A stretch of DNA of 64,000 bases from Paenibacillus_F sp047238265 (GCF_047238265.1 NZ_JBDFMM010000001.1:806001-870000); one strand, 5' to 3'. Positions 17,783-26,973 are shown, counted from the stretch's first letter. Notes: generated from the letters alone by a model not told the origin. A program made the numbers and translations.

Positions 17783-18133
17783 ATGGCAAAAAACAGACGG
17801 AGACTGGCATCTTTTCTCAGCGGAATGATGCTGTGTTCCCTCCTGCTGCCGGCAGGACAGGGATTGGCGGCGGTGCCCGGAGCGACAGCTTCGGCAGGAC
17901 CAATCGTGGACAAGCGGACGGTGGAAATCGGACCCGGCGCCACGTACCAATGGATGGATATGAAGCTGGACCGGGGACCGGAAAAGCTCCATTTTGTGGA
18001 GTTCGATCCCAAAAACGCGGCTTTGGAGTCTGCAGGCGGGCAAAACCGGAGGCAAGGTTTACGGCATGCAGGGCGTCAGCCAGATGGCTGCCGATGCGGA
18101 CCGGGCGGGCAACCGGGTTATTGCGGCCGTTAA
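17783..18133 (+). CDS. N-terminal piece of the surface phosphodiester glycosidase
   Basis: Starts MAKNRRRLASFLSGMMLCS, a typical Sec signal peptide with cleavage likely after the AAVPGATASA region. It runs in the proper frame to about residue 82 (FDPKNAALE). After that the frame gives Arg/Gly-rich nonsense to a stop at 18133. ATG 17783 is used; GTG 17774 is the alternative, and GGGAGG at 17765-17770 is not ideally spaced for either. A cre-like site lies about 200 bases upstream. On its own this piece would be a secreted stub without a catalytic domain. Confidence 0.5.
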   Translation: MAKNRRRLASFLSGMMLCSLLLPAGQGLAAVPGATASAGPIVDKRTVEIGPGATYQWMDMKLDRGPEKLHFVEFDPKNAALESAGGQNRRQGLRHAGRQPDGCRCGPGGQPGYCGR

Positions 18134-20519
18134 CGGGGATTTTTACGATATGTCTACGGGGATTCCCCTTGGTCTGTTTATGGGCGACGGGGAAATTTTG
18201 ACGAGTCCGCCTGAGGGGCGTGACGCTTTCGGCTTAAAAGCCGACGGTACGAGCCTTTACGGGCTGAGTCCGAAGCTGACCCGGACCCTTAGGTTAGGCG
18301 GGCAGAGCAGCTCCCTGACGGACATTAACCGGCTCAGGGGAACGGAATCGCTCGTTCTTTACACACCCGAGTTTCATACGTCGACGATGACCAACGACCT
18401 CGGGGACGAAGTTGTGCTCGATGTGACCGGCGGTGCCGTGAAAAGCGGCCAGACCCTGGCGATGAAAGTGTCCGAAGTTCATAAAAACAAAGGAAACAGC
18501 CCGTTGACCGCGGGCCAGGTGGTGCTGTCGGCTTCGGGCAAGTTCCGTGATACGCTGGCCGCTTTGAAACCCGGCGATGACGTCACGGCCAGCTTTGAGC
18601 TGGAAGGGCAGTGGAAGGACGTCCGGGTAGCGATAGGCGGTTCGGGGCTGCTCGTCAAGAACGGGGTTGCCCAGCCGCACAGCGATCCTGCGGCGCATCC
18701 GAGAACCGCCGTCGGCACGAAAGCGGACGGCTCTGTGATCCTGCTGGAAATCGACGGCCGTCAGCCGGGCTTCAGCGAAGGCGTGGACTTGACGGAGCTG
18801 GGCCGGCTGATGAAGGACCTCGGCGCCGTCCATGCGCTGAACCTCGACGGGGGCGGATCCTCCACCTTCGTGGCGCGGATGCCCGGCGAGAAAACGCGCA
18901 AAATTCTGAACACGCCCTCCGACGGAGGAGAACGCAAAACCGCCAACGGCCTCCTGCTTGTCAACAAAGCTCCGGAAGGCACTGCGGACAAACTGGTCGT
19001 TCAGCCGCAGACGGAGCGTGTGCTGACCGGCTCGTCCGCTGCGTTCAAAGCGGCTGCCGTGGATGCCAATTTGCATCCCGCGACTTTTAACGGGACTCCC
19101 CAGTGGAGCATCGATCCGGCAGTCGGAACGTTTGCCCCGGACGGTACGTTTACGGCCGGAGGCAAGGCGGGCGAAGCCGTCATCACCGCGGCCTCTGGCG
19201 GGCTGACGGGAACCGGAAAGGTGGAAGTGGTGGAAGATTTGACCGAGCTCAAATTTGCCGATGCCGTCAAGACGTTCTCGTCCGGAAGCTCGGAGACGCT
19301 GAAAATAACGGCCCTGCGGGACGGACAGGTCGTTCAGGCGGATAACAGCCGGATTCAATGGCGTACCGAGGGGCCGATCGGTTCGATCGACGCCGCCGGA
19401 GTGTTCACCGCCACGGCCGAAACCGAGAAAACCGGGAAGATTTATGCCACATACAAGAATGTAGAAACATCGCTGGATGTGCATATAGGTGTTCCTCCGG
19501 TTATTCTGGAAGACTTCGAGAACGGGCTGGACCGCTACAATCCGAGTGCGGGCGCCCAGTTCAAGAGCACCAAGGTGAGCATCGAAACGGATGAGGAATT
19601 CGTACGTTTCGGTAAAAACTCGCTGAAACTGGCCTATGATTTTACCGGGATGCCGGGAACCTCGGGTGCCTATCTGCAAGTAAAAACCGGCGCCCAGCCG
19701 ATCCAGATTCCGGGATATCCCGAGAAGATCAGCATGTGGGTATACGGGGATGGGAACAAGCACTGGCTGCGCGCGCAAATGCGTGACGGCAAAGGAGCCG
19801 TGGCGCTTGATTTTGTCGACCAGACGGTAGGGGTCGATTTCAAAGGATGGAAGTACCTGGAGGCCGTCGTGCCCAAAGGAAGAACGCTTCCGCTGACGAT
19901 GGATATGCCGGTCCGCTATATGGAAACCTCTTCGGCCAAGAAGGATGCCGGAGCGATCTACGTCGACCAGATCCGGGCGCTTTACGGGCCTGCGAAGGAC
20001 GATATGGACCCGCCTGTCCTGAAAAATTTCTCGCCCGCCGAAGGCGAAACGATCAAAACGAATCTGCCCACGATCAAAGTGTACGGGGAAGACTACGGCT
20101 ACGATCCTGCCAAACATCCCGGCACGACTTTGATCGATCCGGATAAAATCCGGTTTTATCTCGACGGGGCTTTGGTCCCGCATACGCTGTATCCGCCGGA
20201 AGGCCGGATCTATTACACGCCGGGTACGCCTCTGGCGGACGGAATTCACCAGGCGAAGGTGTCGGTCCGCGACCTGTCGGGCAACCAGACGGCCAAGGAA
20301 TGGACGTTCAACGTAGACACGGGCTCGGCCAAAATCGTGTATGACACGCCTAAAGAAGTGTATGCGGGCGGAACGTACTCCATTGATGTCAAAGGAGTTA
20401 AAGCCGCAAGCATCAAAAACGGGCATATCGATTTTGCCTTCGATCCCGGAAAAGTGGAAAACATCCGCCTTGTCCGCGGTCTGAAGCTAAGCGACACGCA
20501 GTCTGACGGCCGACATTGA
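18030..20519 (+). CDS. Central piece: phosphodiester glycosidase (NAGPA-like), Ig-like, jelly-roll and cohesin-like domains
   Basis: In this frame the protein continues from QAGKTGGKVYGMQGVS. The phosphodiester glycosidase domain has the family hallmarks AAVNGDFYDMSTGIPLGLFM and HALNLDGGGSSTFV. This family is named for the enzyme that uncovers mannose-6-phosphate in animals; bacterial members act on cell-wall or surface phosphoglycans. Two bacterial Ig-like domains follow (for example around WSIDPAVGTFAPDGTFTAGG). Next come a jelly-roll domain starting EDFENGLDRYNPSAG and the first half of a cohesin-like domain (IDFAFDPGKVENIRLV). The frame ends at 20519 after a probable one-base insertion at 20502. 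If used alone, translation could start at ATG 18066. Confidence 0.65.
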   Translation: MQAGKTGGKVYGMQGVSQMAADADRAGNRVIAAVNGDFYDMSTGIPLGLFMGDGEILTSPPEGRDAFGLKADGTSLYGLSPKLTRTLRLGGQSSSLTDINRLRGTESLVLYTPEFHTSTMTNDLGDEVVLDVTGGAVKSGQTLAMKVSEVHKNKGNSPLTAGQVVLSASGKFRDTLAALKPGDDVTASFELEGQWKDVRVAIGGSGLLVKNGVAQPHSDPAAHPRTAVGTKADGSVILLEIDGRQPGFSEGVDLTELGRLMKDLGAVHALNLDGGGSSTFVARMPGEKTRKILNTPSDGGERKTANGLLLVNKAPEGTADKLVVQPQTERVLTGSSAAFKAAAVDANLHPATFNGTPQWSIDPAVGTFAPDGTFTAGGKAGEAVITAASGGLTGTGKVEVVEDLTELKFADAVKTFSSGSSETLKITALRDGQVVQADNSRIQWRTEGPIGSIDAAGVFTATAETEKTGKIYATYKNVETSLDVHIGVPPVILEDFENGLDRYNPSAGAQFKSTKVSIETDEEFVRFGKNSLKLAYDFTGMPGTSGAYLQVKTGAQPIQIPGYPEKISMWVYGDGNKHWLRAQMRDGKGAVALDFVDQTVGVDFKGWKYLEAVVPKGRTLPLTMDMPVRYMETSSAKKDAGAIYVDQIRALYGPAKDDMDPPVLKNFSPAEGETIKTNLPTIKVYGEDYGYDPAKHPGTTLIDPDKIRFYLDGALVPHTLYPPEGRIYYTPGTPLADGIHQAKVSVRDLSGNQTAKEWTFNVDTGSAKIVYDTPKEVYAGGTYSIDVKGVKAASIKNGHIDFAFDPGKVENIRLVRGLKLSDTQSDGRH

Positions 20520-23500
20520 CGGCGCATCGGGCCTCGTAAGCCTGAAGATGAAAGAGCTCCAGACGGCTTCCCTGACGGATCGGGATATCATCGGCCAAAT
20601 TCAGTACGACATCCGCAAGGATGCGGCCGGAGCGAATTCCATCGCCTTTAAATCGGGCTCCGTTTCGTTTGCGAATACGGGAGATACGAGCTTTTCCTTC
20701 TTCGGCCTGCCTCTGTCTTCGGAGATTAAGAATCAGCTGAAGCTGGAATGGAACGAATACGGCCACGTGCAGGGCTACGAGACGGAGTTCGTCGTGAAAG
20801 ACGAGCGCGGAGCCGCTGTCGAAGGCGCCACGGTGCTAGCTGACGGTTCCTCCATCGGAACAACGGACGCGCAGGGCAAGCTCCGGACCGGTTCGCTGAC
20901 GGCCGCCGTCAAAAGCTACAAGCTCCAGGCGGCTAAAGGGAACGCCTACAGCGGAGTCGCCGTCTTCGCGGTCTCTCCTCTCGGAGGAAGCGAGACGCCG
21001 TATAACATCGCCGTGAACATGGGCTCCGACCCGGCCACGTCCCGCGCGTTTATCTGGCATACGAATCCCGGGACCGAACCGACCGTGGTCGAACTCGTCA
21101 AACAGTCGGAGTTTACGGATTTTCAGGGCGGCGGCGTCAAACGGATTACAGGTGACAGCAGCCTGTACAGTACGCTGGATATCGGAACGATTCGTATTCA
21201 TAAAGCGGCAGCGGACGGTCTGGAGCCGGGAACCTCATACGTATACCGCGTAGGGGACGGTAAAGGCCATACGAGCAGGCAGGGTACGTTCAAGACGGCG
21301 GAATCTGCGGGCGGCCCTACGAAATTCCTGTATTTCGCGGATTCCCAGGCAGGCGATCAGGCCGGTTTTAATTTATGGGGCAATACGGTGAAAAAGGCCG
21401 TCGCCGACAATCCCGATGCGGAATTTATGGTTCATGCCGGGGATATGGTCGACAAAGGCTTTAACGAAAAAGAGTGGAACATGTGGTTCGGGGCGGCCCA
21501 GGAGGCGTTTTTGAACACGACGCTGGTGGGTACGATCGGCAACCATGAAGTGATGGGAACGAGAGAAAACAGCGATTTCCTGGCACACTTCAACCAGCCG
21601 GGCACCGGACTGGACAGCTTGAAGGGCAGCAGCTTTTCTTATGACTATAAGGACGTTCATTTCGTAGTTCTGAACAGCGAATACCAGTACGAAGAGCAGA
21701 AAGAATGGCTGAAGCGGGATCTGGCCCAGACGAACAAGAAGTGGAAGGTGGCCATTTTCCACCGGGGTCCTTACGGAAGCATCTACGATACCGCCGAAAT
21801 CCGGAATTTATGGGCTCCTGTCCTTGAAGAAAACAAGGTGGATCTTGTGCTGAACGGGCACGATCATATTTATTTGAGAACCTTCCCCATGAAAAATAAC
21901 AAAATCGTGGCGGACGGACAGGGAACGACCTATGTGGTCGCCGGCTCCAGCGGCCCGAAATTTTATCCGGTCACCAAACGGGACTGGCAGCGGGTAATCG
22001 ACGAGGAGCAGACGCAAATGTATGCTTCCGTCGAGATTAACGGCGACGAGCTGAAATTCGTGACGAAAACGGTCGGCGGCCGGGTCGTGGACGAATTCAG
22101 CCTGAATAAAAAATCGGTGCCTCCGGCATCCGTGGAAATTGAACAGCAAGATCTTAAGCTCGCCGTGGGGGAAAATGTCAAGCTCACCGCCGCCGTGAAA
22201 CCGGTTGAGGCGACGGACAAGAGCGTGACATGGGCCGTATACAGCTCGAGTCCGGCTGGCGCCGTGACCGTTACGGCCGATGGTTTGGTGAAAGCGGCCG
22301 GTCTCGGTACGGCGGTAATCCGGGCAACGAGCGCCATGTCGCCCGATGTGTACGGAGACACGACCGTGACGGTGGACCGGCTTCCGTCGGGAGGGCTTGC
22401 CTCGATTGAGCTGTCCGGCAAAGGTTCGCTTAAAGTCGGGGAGACCGATCAGACGGTAACCCGGGCGGTATACACGGACAACAGTCGGTTCGAACTGCTG
22501 GACGGTGTGACTTACAGCAGCAGCCGTCCGGCCGTGGCGCAGATCGATCCGCATGGTGCGGTGAAGGCCCTGACGGAAGGGACGACCGTCCTCTCCGCCG
22601 TCTACGGCGGGTTCACCGCGCAGTACGAGCTGACGGTGAAAGCTTCCGGCAGCGGTGGCAGTGACGGAGGCAGCGGAGGAGGCTCCGGCGGCGGCAGCGG
22701 CGGCGGAAGTCCGACCATGCCGCCGGTAGAGCCGCCCGTGAAGCCGCAGCCCGGATCCGCCGGGAAGCTTGCCGCCACCGCAGCAGAGCTGGCGGCGATG
22801 AAAGACCGGGGCGCGGTCACGTTCACGACGTCCGCGCCGTTTGAAGAGCTGGCGCTGCCGGGGAATGCCGGCGCGCTGCTGGACGGCACCGCCGTCCGCG
22901 TCGAAGCGGGCAACGTGGCGGTGACGCTTCCGGCAGCCGTCCTGCGCGAGCTGGGCGAGCTGGTCCCTGCCGCCGAGCGGCAGGGCAGCACGCTGAAGCT
23001 GAGCGCGGTCCGGCTCTCCGGCGAAGAAGCCCGCAGGCTTCTCGGCAGCGCATCGGCGGCTTCCGGCGCACGGCTTGCGGCGGGAAGCGATGTGCTGGAG
23101 CTGCACCTGACCGTCACGACGAAAGACGGCAAGACTAGCGAGCTGACGACGTTTGCGAAGCCGGTCGCGATTGAGCTCCCGGTCGGTGAGAACGTGAACG
23201 CAAGGCTCGCGGGCGTCTATCATATCGCCGGCAGCGGCGCTCTGGAATACGCCGGTGGTACTTGGCGTCCGGGCAAGCTCTCGGCAGATGTGAGCCATTT
23301 CGGCGCGTACGCCGTGCTGGAATACGGCAAAGCCTATGCCGATGTGCCCGCAGGCCACTGGGCTGCCGGAGTCATCGGGGAACTGACGGCCCGGCACCTG
23401 ATTGACGGAATGACCGACCATACGTTTGCTCCCGAACGGGAAGTGACGCGGGCCGAGTTTACCGCCATGCTTGTCCGTCTGCTGAATCTCAAGGCGGAGG

Positions 23501-23886
23501 GGGTTCCGGCCTTCGCCGACGTGTCCGGAGAGGACTGGTATGCGGGCGCCGTTGCCGCAGCTTCCAAAGCCGGACTCGTAAGCGGCGTCGGTGCGGGCAA
23601 ATTCGCGCCGGAAGCGGTCATCAAGCGCCAGGAAATGGCGGCGATGATCGTGCGGGCGTACGAATCCGCAACCGGAGCGGAAGCATCCGGTGATGACGCC
23701 GGTCGTTTCGCCGACGTGAAAGCTTCCCCCGGCTGGGTGCGGGAAGCCGTCGGTGCCGCCTCGCGCCTCGGGCTGGTGAACGGGCGCACGGACGACGGAT
23801 TCGTGCCGGAAGGCTCCGCCACGCGTGCCGAAAGCGCCCAGGTGATCGCCAACCTGCTGAATAAGCTGGAGGCTGCCGTCCGTTAA
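20503..23886 (+). CDS. C-terminal piece: calcineurin-like metallophosphatase with three SLH repeats
   Basis: About 1127 residues; ATG 20548 is the first internal start. The end of the cohesin-like domain comes first, then a carboxypeptidase-regulatory-like domain and a purple-acid-phosphatase-type Fn3 domain (LEPGTSYVYRVGDG). The metallophosphatase carries FADSQAGD, HAGDMVDKG, GTIGNHE, IFHRGPYGS and LNGHDH. The usual first Asp-x-His is Asp-Ser-Gln here, as in some purple acid phosphatase relatives. Then come an Ig-like domain, a Gly/Ser-rich linker, a beta-rich domain and three SLH repeats (YADVPAGHWAAGVI; FADVSGEDWYAGAV; FADVKASPGWVREAV) that bind pyruvylated cell-wall polymer. A terminator lies at 24166-24208. 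Confidence 0.75.
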   Translation: MTADIDGASGLVSLKMKELQTASLTDRDIIGQIQYDIRKDAAGANSIAFKSGSVSFANTGDTSFSFFGLPLSSEIKNQLKLEWNEYGHVQGYETEFVVKDERGAAVEGATVLADGSSIGTTDAQGKLRTGSLTAAVKSYKLQAAKGNAYSGVAVFAVSPLGGSETPYNIAVNMGSDPATSRAFIWHTNPGTEPTVVELVKQSEFTDFQGGGVKRITGDSSLYSTLDIGTIRIHKAAADGLEPGTSYVYRVGDGKGHTSRQGTFKTAESAGGPTKFLYFADSQAGDQAGFNLWGNTVKKAVADNPDAEFMVHAGDMVDKGFNEKEWNMWFGAAQEAFLNTTLVGTIGNHEVMGTRENSDFLAHFNQPGTGLDSLKGSSFSYDYKDVHFVVLNSEYQYEEQKEWLKRDLAQTNKKWKVAIFHRGPYGSIYDTAEIRNLWAPVLEENKVDLVLNGHDHIYLRTFPMKNNKIVADGQGTTYVVAGSSGPKFYPVTKRDWQRVIDEEQTQMYASVEINGDELKFVTKTVGGRVVDEFSLNKKSVPPASVEIEQQDLKLAVGENVKLTAAVKPVEATDKSVTWAVYSSSPAGAVTVTADGLVKAAGLGTAVIRATSAMSPDVYGDTTVTVDRLPSGGLASIELSGKGSLKVGETDQTVTRAVYTDNSRFELLDGVTYSSSRPAVAQIDPHGAVKALTEGTTVLSAVYGGFTAQYELTVKASGSGGSDGGSGGGSGGGSGGGSPTMPPVEPPVKPQPGSAGKLAATAAELAAMKDRGAVTFTTSAPFEELALPGNAGALLDGTAVRVEAGNVAVTLPAAVLRELGELVPAAERQGSTLKLSAVRLSGEEARRLLGSASAASGARLAAGSDVLELHLTVTTKDGKTSELTTFAKPVAIELPVGENVNARLAGVYHIAGSGALEYAGGTWRPGKLSADVSHFGAYAVLEYGKAYADVPAGHWAAGVIGELTARHLIDGMTDHTFAPEREVTRAEFTAMLVRLLNLKAEGVPAFADVSGEDWYAGAVAAASKAGLVSGVGAGKFAPEAVIKRQEMAAMIVRAYESATGAEASGDDAGRFADVKASPGWVREAVGAASRLGLVNGRTDDGFVPEGSATRAESAQVIANLLNKLEAAVR

Positions 23887-23929
23887 CGCGGAAAGGCGGA
23901 TAACGGTGAACGGTTAACACTCACAGATA

Positions 23930-23998
23930 ACACAGGTAACACAGATAACACAGATAACACAGATAACACGGGTCACACAAGTCACACAGGTTACACCA
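23930..23998 (+). repeat. Nine-base tandem repeat after the SLH gene
   Basis: About eight degenerate copies of ACAGATAAC (variants ACAGGTAAC, ACGGGTCAC, ACAAGTCAC, ACAGGTTAC). It lies 45 bases after the stop codon at 23886 and outside any gene. The rest of 23887-24165 shows no gene. Confidence 0.8.
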
Positions 23999-24165
23999 GG
24001 AATCCTTCCTGACTCAGGGAGTTTTATAAGGGGCGGAAATGGGATAATGGGAGAAGCCCCGCTCTCTTTGCGGATTTAGGATCGGCCCTCATGTCCCGCA
24101 TTCCGCACTTGCCGGAGCGGAGGACTGAGGGAGCGGTTCCCCTGAGAACAAAGCTTTGCTTTAAC

Positions 24166-24208
24166 AGCCTGCCCGTCGTCTGAGGACGACGAGGCAGGCT
24201 TTTATTTT
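24166..24208 (+). terminator. Terminator after the SLH gene
   Basis: AGCCTGCCCGTCGTC at 24166-24180 pairs with 24185-24200 (one bulged base) around TGAG, followed by TTTATTTTG. Confidence 0.85.
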
Positions 24209-24290
24209 GCCGTAAAAACACCAAACTTTCTACCGGGCTTTTCTGAAACATGATATGATTCAACCGAAACAGATTGCAGAAATGGACGGG

Positions 24291-25007
24291 ATGAAGATGC
24301 AAAATACACTGCTGCTTGTGGAAGACGATACGGAAATCAGCGATATGGTAAGCGATTATTTGACGAAGGAAGGGTTCGTAGTCGTGCGCGCCTACGACGG
24401 GGAAGAAGCGGTCCGCAAGTTTGCCGGTCAGCCGTTCGATCTGGTTTTGCTGGATCTGATGCTGCCGAAACTAAGCGGCATGGACTTTCTTCAGCAGATA
24501 CGGCAGAGAAGCCTCGTTCCCGTTCTGATTACGTCCGCCAAGGACGGCGACGTCGATAAGGCGCTCGGCCTCGGCTTCGGCGCGGACGATTATATCGCCA
24601 AGCCGTTCTCCATGATCGAGCTGGCCGCCCGGATCAAAGCGGCGATCCGCAGGGCGACGCAGTATGCGGCACCCGTGGAACAGACACCGGCTTCGGCCGG
24701 ATTACTGCGCGTTCACGAGCTGGTCATCGACCTCGATAATTTTTCGGTAAGCAAAAAAGGAACGGAGCTGAAGCTTACGGCCAAGGAGTTTCATCTGTTG
24801 AAACTGTTTGCCGTTCACCCGAAACGGGTTTTTACGAAAGCGCAAATTTACAGTTCGGTATGGGAAGACGACTATTTCGGGGATGAAAATGTCATCAACG
24901 TCCATATGCGCCGGCTAAGGGAAAAGATTGAAGACGATCCGTCGAATCCGGTTTATATCAAGACGCTCTGGGGAATCGGGTATAAGCTGGGAGAATTCGG
25001 CGGATGA
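24291..25007 (+). CDS. OmpR/PhoB-family response regulator of a transporter-linked two-component system
   Basis: Regulator of 238 residues. The receiver has EDD at about 11-13, Asp55 in LVLLDLMLPKLSG and Lys in the usual IAKPFS position. The C-terminal winged helix (about 140-236) shows LTAKEFHLLKLFAVHPKRVF and VINVHMRRLREKI. Start: ATG 24291 is used. ATG 24282 and 24297 are possible, but an in-frame extension to 24255 is excluded because TATGAT at 24254-24259 looks like the -10 element. Its TGA overlaps the kinase start by 4 bases. Gene order regulator-kinase-ATPase-permease resembles the YcbLMNO and lantibiotic-immunity type systems. It probably binds the triple TAAGAA repeats at 15876 and 25958. 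Confidence 0.88.
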   Translation: MKMQNTLLLVEDDTEISDMVSDYLTKEGFVVVRAYDGEEAVRKFAGQPFDLVLLDLMLPKLSGMDFLQQIRQRSLVPVLITSAKDGDVDKALGLGFGADDYIAKPFSMIELAARIKAAIRRATQYAAPVEQTPASAGLLRVHELVIDLDNFSVSKKGTELKLTAKEFHLLKLFAVHPKRVFTKAQIYSSVWEDDYFGDENVINVHMRRLREKIEDDPSNPVYIKTLWGIGYKLGEFGG

Positions 25008-25960
25008 ACGGCTGGACAGGATTGCTGCTCGCTCTGCTTGCCGTCTCTCTCCTTCTTCACTTCGCGCAGTACAGAAGCAAGAAGAAGCGGGACGAAAGCC
25101 TCGCCTACATAACGGAACGGCTGTACGAGCTGTTAAACGGTGGCGCCGCCCGGGGGAAACTGCTGCACCTGACGGACGACAAGCGGCTGATCGCTCTGCT
25201 GAACGGACTGAACGGGCTTGTGGAGATCAATCAGCGATTAACGGCCACCTACAACAAAACCGAAGATTCGATGCGCAAAATGCTCGCCAACATTTCCCAC
25301 GATCTCAAAACGCCCCTGACCGTCGTGCTCGGTTATATGGAAACGCTCCTTCAAAACCCGTCCACGCCTGACGAAGAACGGCAAAGGCTGCTGGGGAAAG
25401 TCCATACGAAGGCCGGGGAAGTGCTCTCCCTGATCAATCGGTTTTTTGATCTGGCGCGGCTGGAGTCCGGGGACCGGGATATCCCTCTGGACCGGATCCT
25501 TCTCAACGAAGTGTGCTCGCAGACGATCCTCGCTTTCTACGAACCGCTGACCTCCAAGGGTGTGGAGGTTGTAATCGCGATGCCGGAGACACCGGTTTAC
25601 GTGATGGGGAACGAAGAGGCGCTGGTGCGCATTTTGAACAACCTGATCTCCAACGCCTCCCAATACGGCAGCGACGGGAATATGCTGGGCCTCACTCTGC
25701 GCGAGGACGGAGAGTATGCGTATGTCGAAGTATGGGACCGGGGCAAGGGGATCAGCGAGTTTCATCAGGACCGGGTCTTCGAGCGCATGTATACGCTGGA
25801 GGATTCCCGTAACCCTCTTTATCAGGGAAGCGGCCTCGGGCTTACGATCACGAAACGGCTGGTTGAGAAGCTCGGCGGCGTCATTACGCTGACGAGCAAG
25901 CCTTACGTGAAAACAACGTTCACCGTGAAGCTTAAAAAACCGGCTTACGGAAGGACGTAA
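25004..25960 (+). CDS. Sensor histidine kinase, partner of the OmpR-type regulator
   Basis: Kinase of 318 residues with a single clear membrane segment at about 5-23 and almost no extracytoplasmic part, so it probably senses within the membrane or through its transporter. The dimerisation box MLANISHDLKTPLTVVLGYM holds His99. ATP-binding motifs are ILNNLISNASQYG, VWDRGKGI and GSGLGLTITKRLVEKLGG. This short architecture is common in kinases controlling bacitracin- or lantibiotic-type ABC exporters. It overlaps the regulator gene by 4 bases. The first TAAGAT hexamer of the downstream operator overlaps its stop codon (25958-25960). Confidence 0.88.
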   Translation: MNGWTGLLLALLAVSLLLHFAQYRSKKKRDESLAYITERLYELLNGGAARGKLLHLTDDKRLIALLNGLNGLVEINQRLTATYNKTEDSMRKMLANISHDLKTPLTVVLGYMETLLQNPSTPDEERQRLLGKVHTKAGEVLSLINRFFDLARLESGDRDIPLDRILLNEVCSQTILAFYEPLTSKGVEVVIAMPETPVYVMGNEEALVRILNNLISNASQYGSDGNMLGLTLREDGEYAYVEVWDRGKGISEFHQDRVFERMYTLEDSRNPLYQGSGLGLTITKRLVEKLGGVITLTSKPYVKTTFTVKLKKPAYGRT

Positions 25961-26010
25961 GATTTTTGTAAGAATCGAGTAATAAAAAAGAGAAAACCGG
26001 AAGCTAAACT
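25958..26010 (+). promoter_or_regulatory. ABC-transporter promoter with triple TAAGAA operator
   Basis: TAAGAT, TAAGAA and TAATAA start at 25958, 25969 and 25980, with spacers TTTTG and TCGAG. The -10 TAAACT at 26005-26010 is 25 bases after the third repeat start. Over the 28 bases of repeats and spacers, 24 positions match the site at 15876. Confidence 0.65.
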
Positions 26011-26049
26011 AAGAATCAAGAAAGAGGAGATACGAAAGGGGCCAAGGGA

Positions 26050-26973
26050 ATGGGCACACTGCTAAAAACGACGCGGCTGACAAAAGTGTTTGAAGGCAAA
26101 GAAGTGATTTCGGACGTTGACATGACGATACGGCAGGGGGAAATCTACGGGTTTCTCGGATTGAACGGAGCCGGCAAAACGACCGTGATGAAAATGATGA
26201 CGAACCTGATTAAACCGACTGACGGTGAAATTGAAATTTTCGGTGAAAAATTAACGGAAAACTCTTACGAGATTCTGAAACGGATGGGCAGCATTATCGA
26301 GTACCCGGTGTTTTACGACAGGCTGACCGCACTGGAAAATCTGGAGCTCCATTGCGAATACATGGGCTTCCATAATAAAGCTGCCATCGGGGAGGCGCTG
26401 GACCTGGTTCAGCTAAAAAATATCGACCGCAAGCCGGTCAAAGACTTCTCGCTGGGCATGAGGCAGCGGCTCGGTATCGCACGGGCCATCACGACCCGTC
26501 CGGAACTGCTGCTGCTCGATGAGCCGATTAACGGACTCGATCCCGTCGGCATCAAGGAACTGAGAAGCCTTTTCAAGATGCTGAGCAAGGAATACGGCAT
26601 TACCCTGCTGATCTCCAGTCACATTCTGGGCGAAATCGAACAAATCGCCGACACGGTCGGCGTCATCAGTGAAGGCAGGCTGATCGAGCAGGTGCCGATG
26701 GACGAGGTAAGAGGCAGACATACCGAATATATCGAGGTGGTTACGCCGGACCTCAACAAAGCGGTCTATGTGCTGGAAAGCAAACTGGGTATGCGCAATT
26801 ACAAAGTCGTCGGCGATACCATGCTGCGCATTTACGAACGGGGAGTTTCACAGGCGGAAATTTCCAAAGGTTTACTTCTGAACGGAGTTGAAATCGAGGC
26901 ATTGAACAAGAAGGTGAGCTCGCTCGAAGACTATTTCCTGCAATCTATTCACGGAGGCGGCGTCCATGCTTAA
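26050..26973 (+). CDS. BcrA-like ABC transporter ATP-binding protein
   Basis: Cytoplasmic ATPase of 307 residues. Walker A is GLNGAGKTT (about 36-44), the signature is FSLGMRQRLGIAR, Walker B is LLLLDEPINGLDP and the switch His is in ISSHILGEI. The sequence up to about residue 220 is closest in type to bacitracin/lantibiotic export ATPases (BcrA, YcbN, LanF). The C-terminal 80 residues form the small accessory domain usual for that group. GAAAGGGG precedes ATG 26050. It overlaps the permease gene by 8 bases. Likely role: export of or self-protection from a peptide antibiotic, induced by the adjacent two-component system. Confidence 0.88.
   Translation: MGTLLKTTRLTKVFEGKEVISDVDMTIRQGEIYGFLGLNGAGKTTVMKMMTNLIKPTDGEIEIFGEKLTENSYEILKRMGSIIEYPVFYDRLTALENLELHCEYMGFHNKAAIGEALDLVQLKNIDRKPVKDFSLGMRQRLGIARAITTRPELLLLDEPINGLDPVGIKELRSLFKMLSKEYGITLLISSHILGEIEQIADTVGVISEGRLIEQVPMDEVRGRHTEYIEVVTPDLNKAVYVLESKLGMRNYKVVGDTMLRIYERGVSQAEISKGLLLNGVEIEALNKKVSSLEDYFLQSIHGGGVHA

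Larger units (their letters stand above)
17783..23886 (+). pseudogene. Joined model: giant SLH-anchored phosphodiester glycosidase-metallophosphatase with two frameshifts
   Basis: Removing the T at 18029 and the T at 20502 fuses three frames into one protein of about 2030 residues. Order: signal peptide, phosphodiester glycosidase (NAGPA-like) domain, Ig-like domains, a jelly-roll domain, a cohesin-like domain, a carboxypeptidase-regulatory-like domain, a purple-acid-phosphatase N-terminal fold with a calcineurin-like phosphatase, Ig-like domain, Gly/Ser linker, a beta-rich domain and three SLH repeats. Across both joins the domain sequence reads on naturally (LELQAGKTGGKVYGM at the first, SDTQLTADIDG at the second). 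It would be a cell-surface enzyme acting on phosphate-linked glycans. Whether the breaks are real or sequence errors cannot be decided here. The pieces are listed separately below. Confidence 0.75.

Noticed and set aside
18294..20426. Long minus-strand reading frame opposite the surface protein, and similar ones at 6799-8775, 10127-11572 and 21808-23421
   Set aside because: They arise from GC-rich codon bias of the real plus-strand genes; Arg/His/Pro-rich products with no motifs, no ribosome sites and clear genes on the other strand.
23930..23998. Possible iteron or origin-like repeats
   Set aside because: Nine-base units are highly degenerate, with no DnaA boxes or replication gene nearby.
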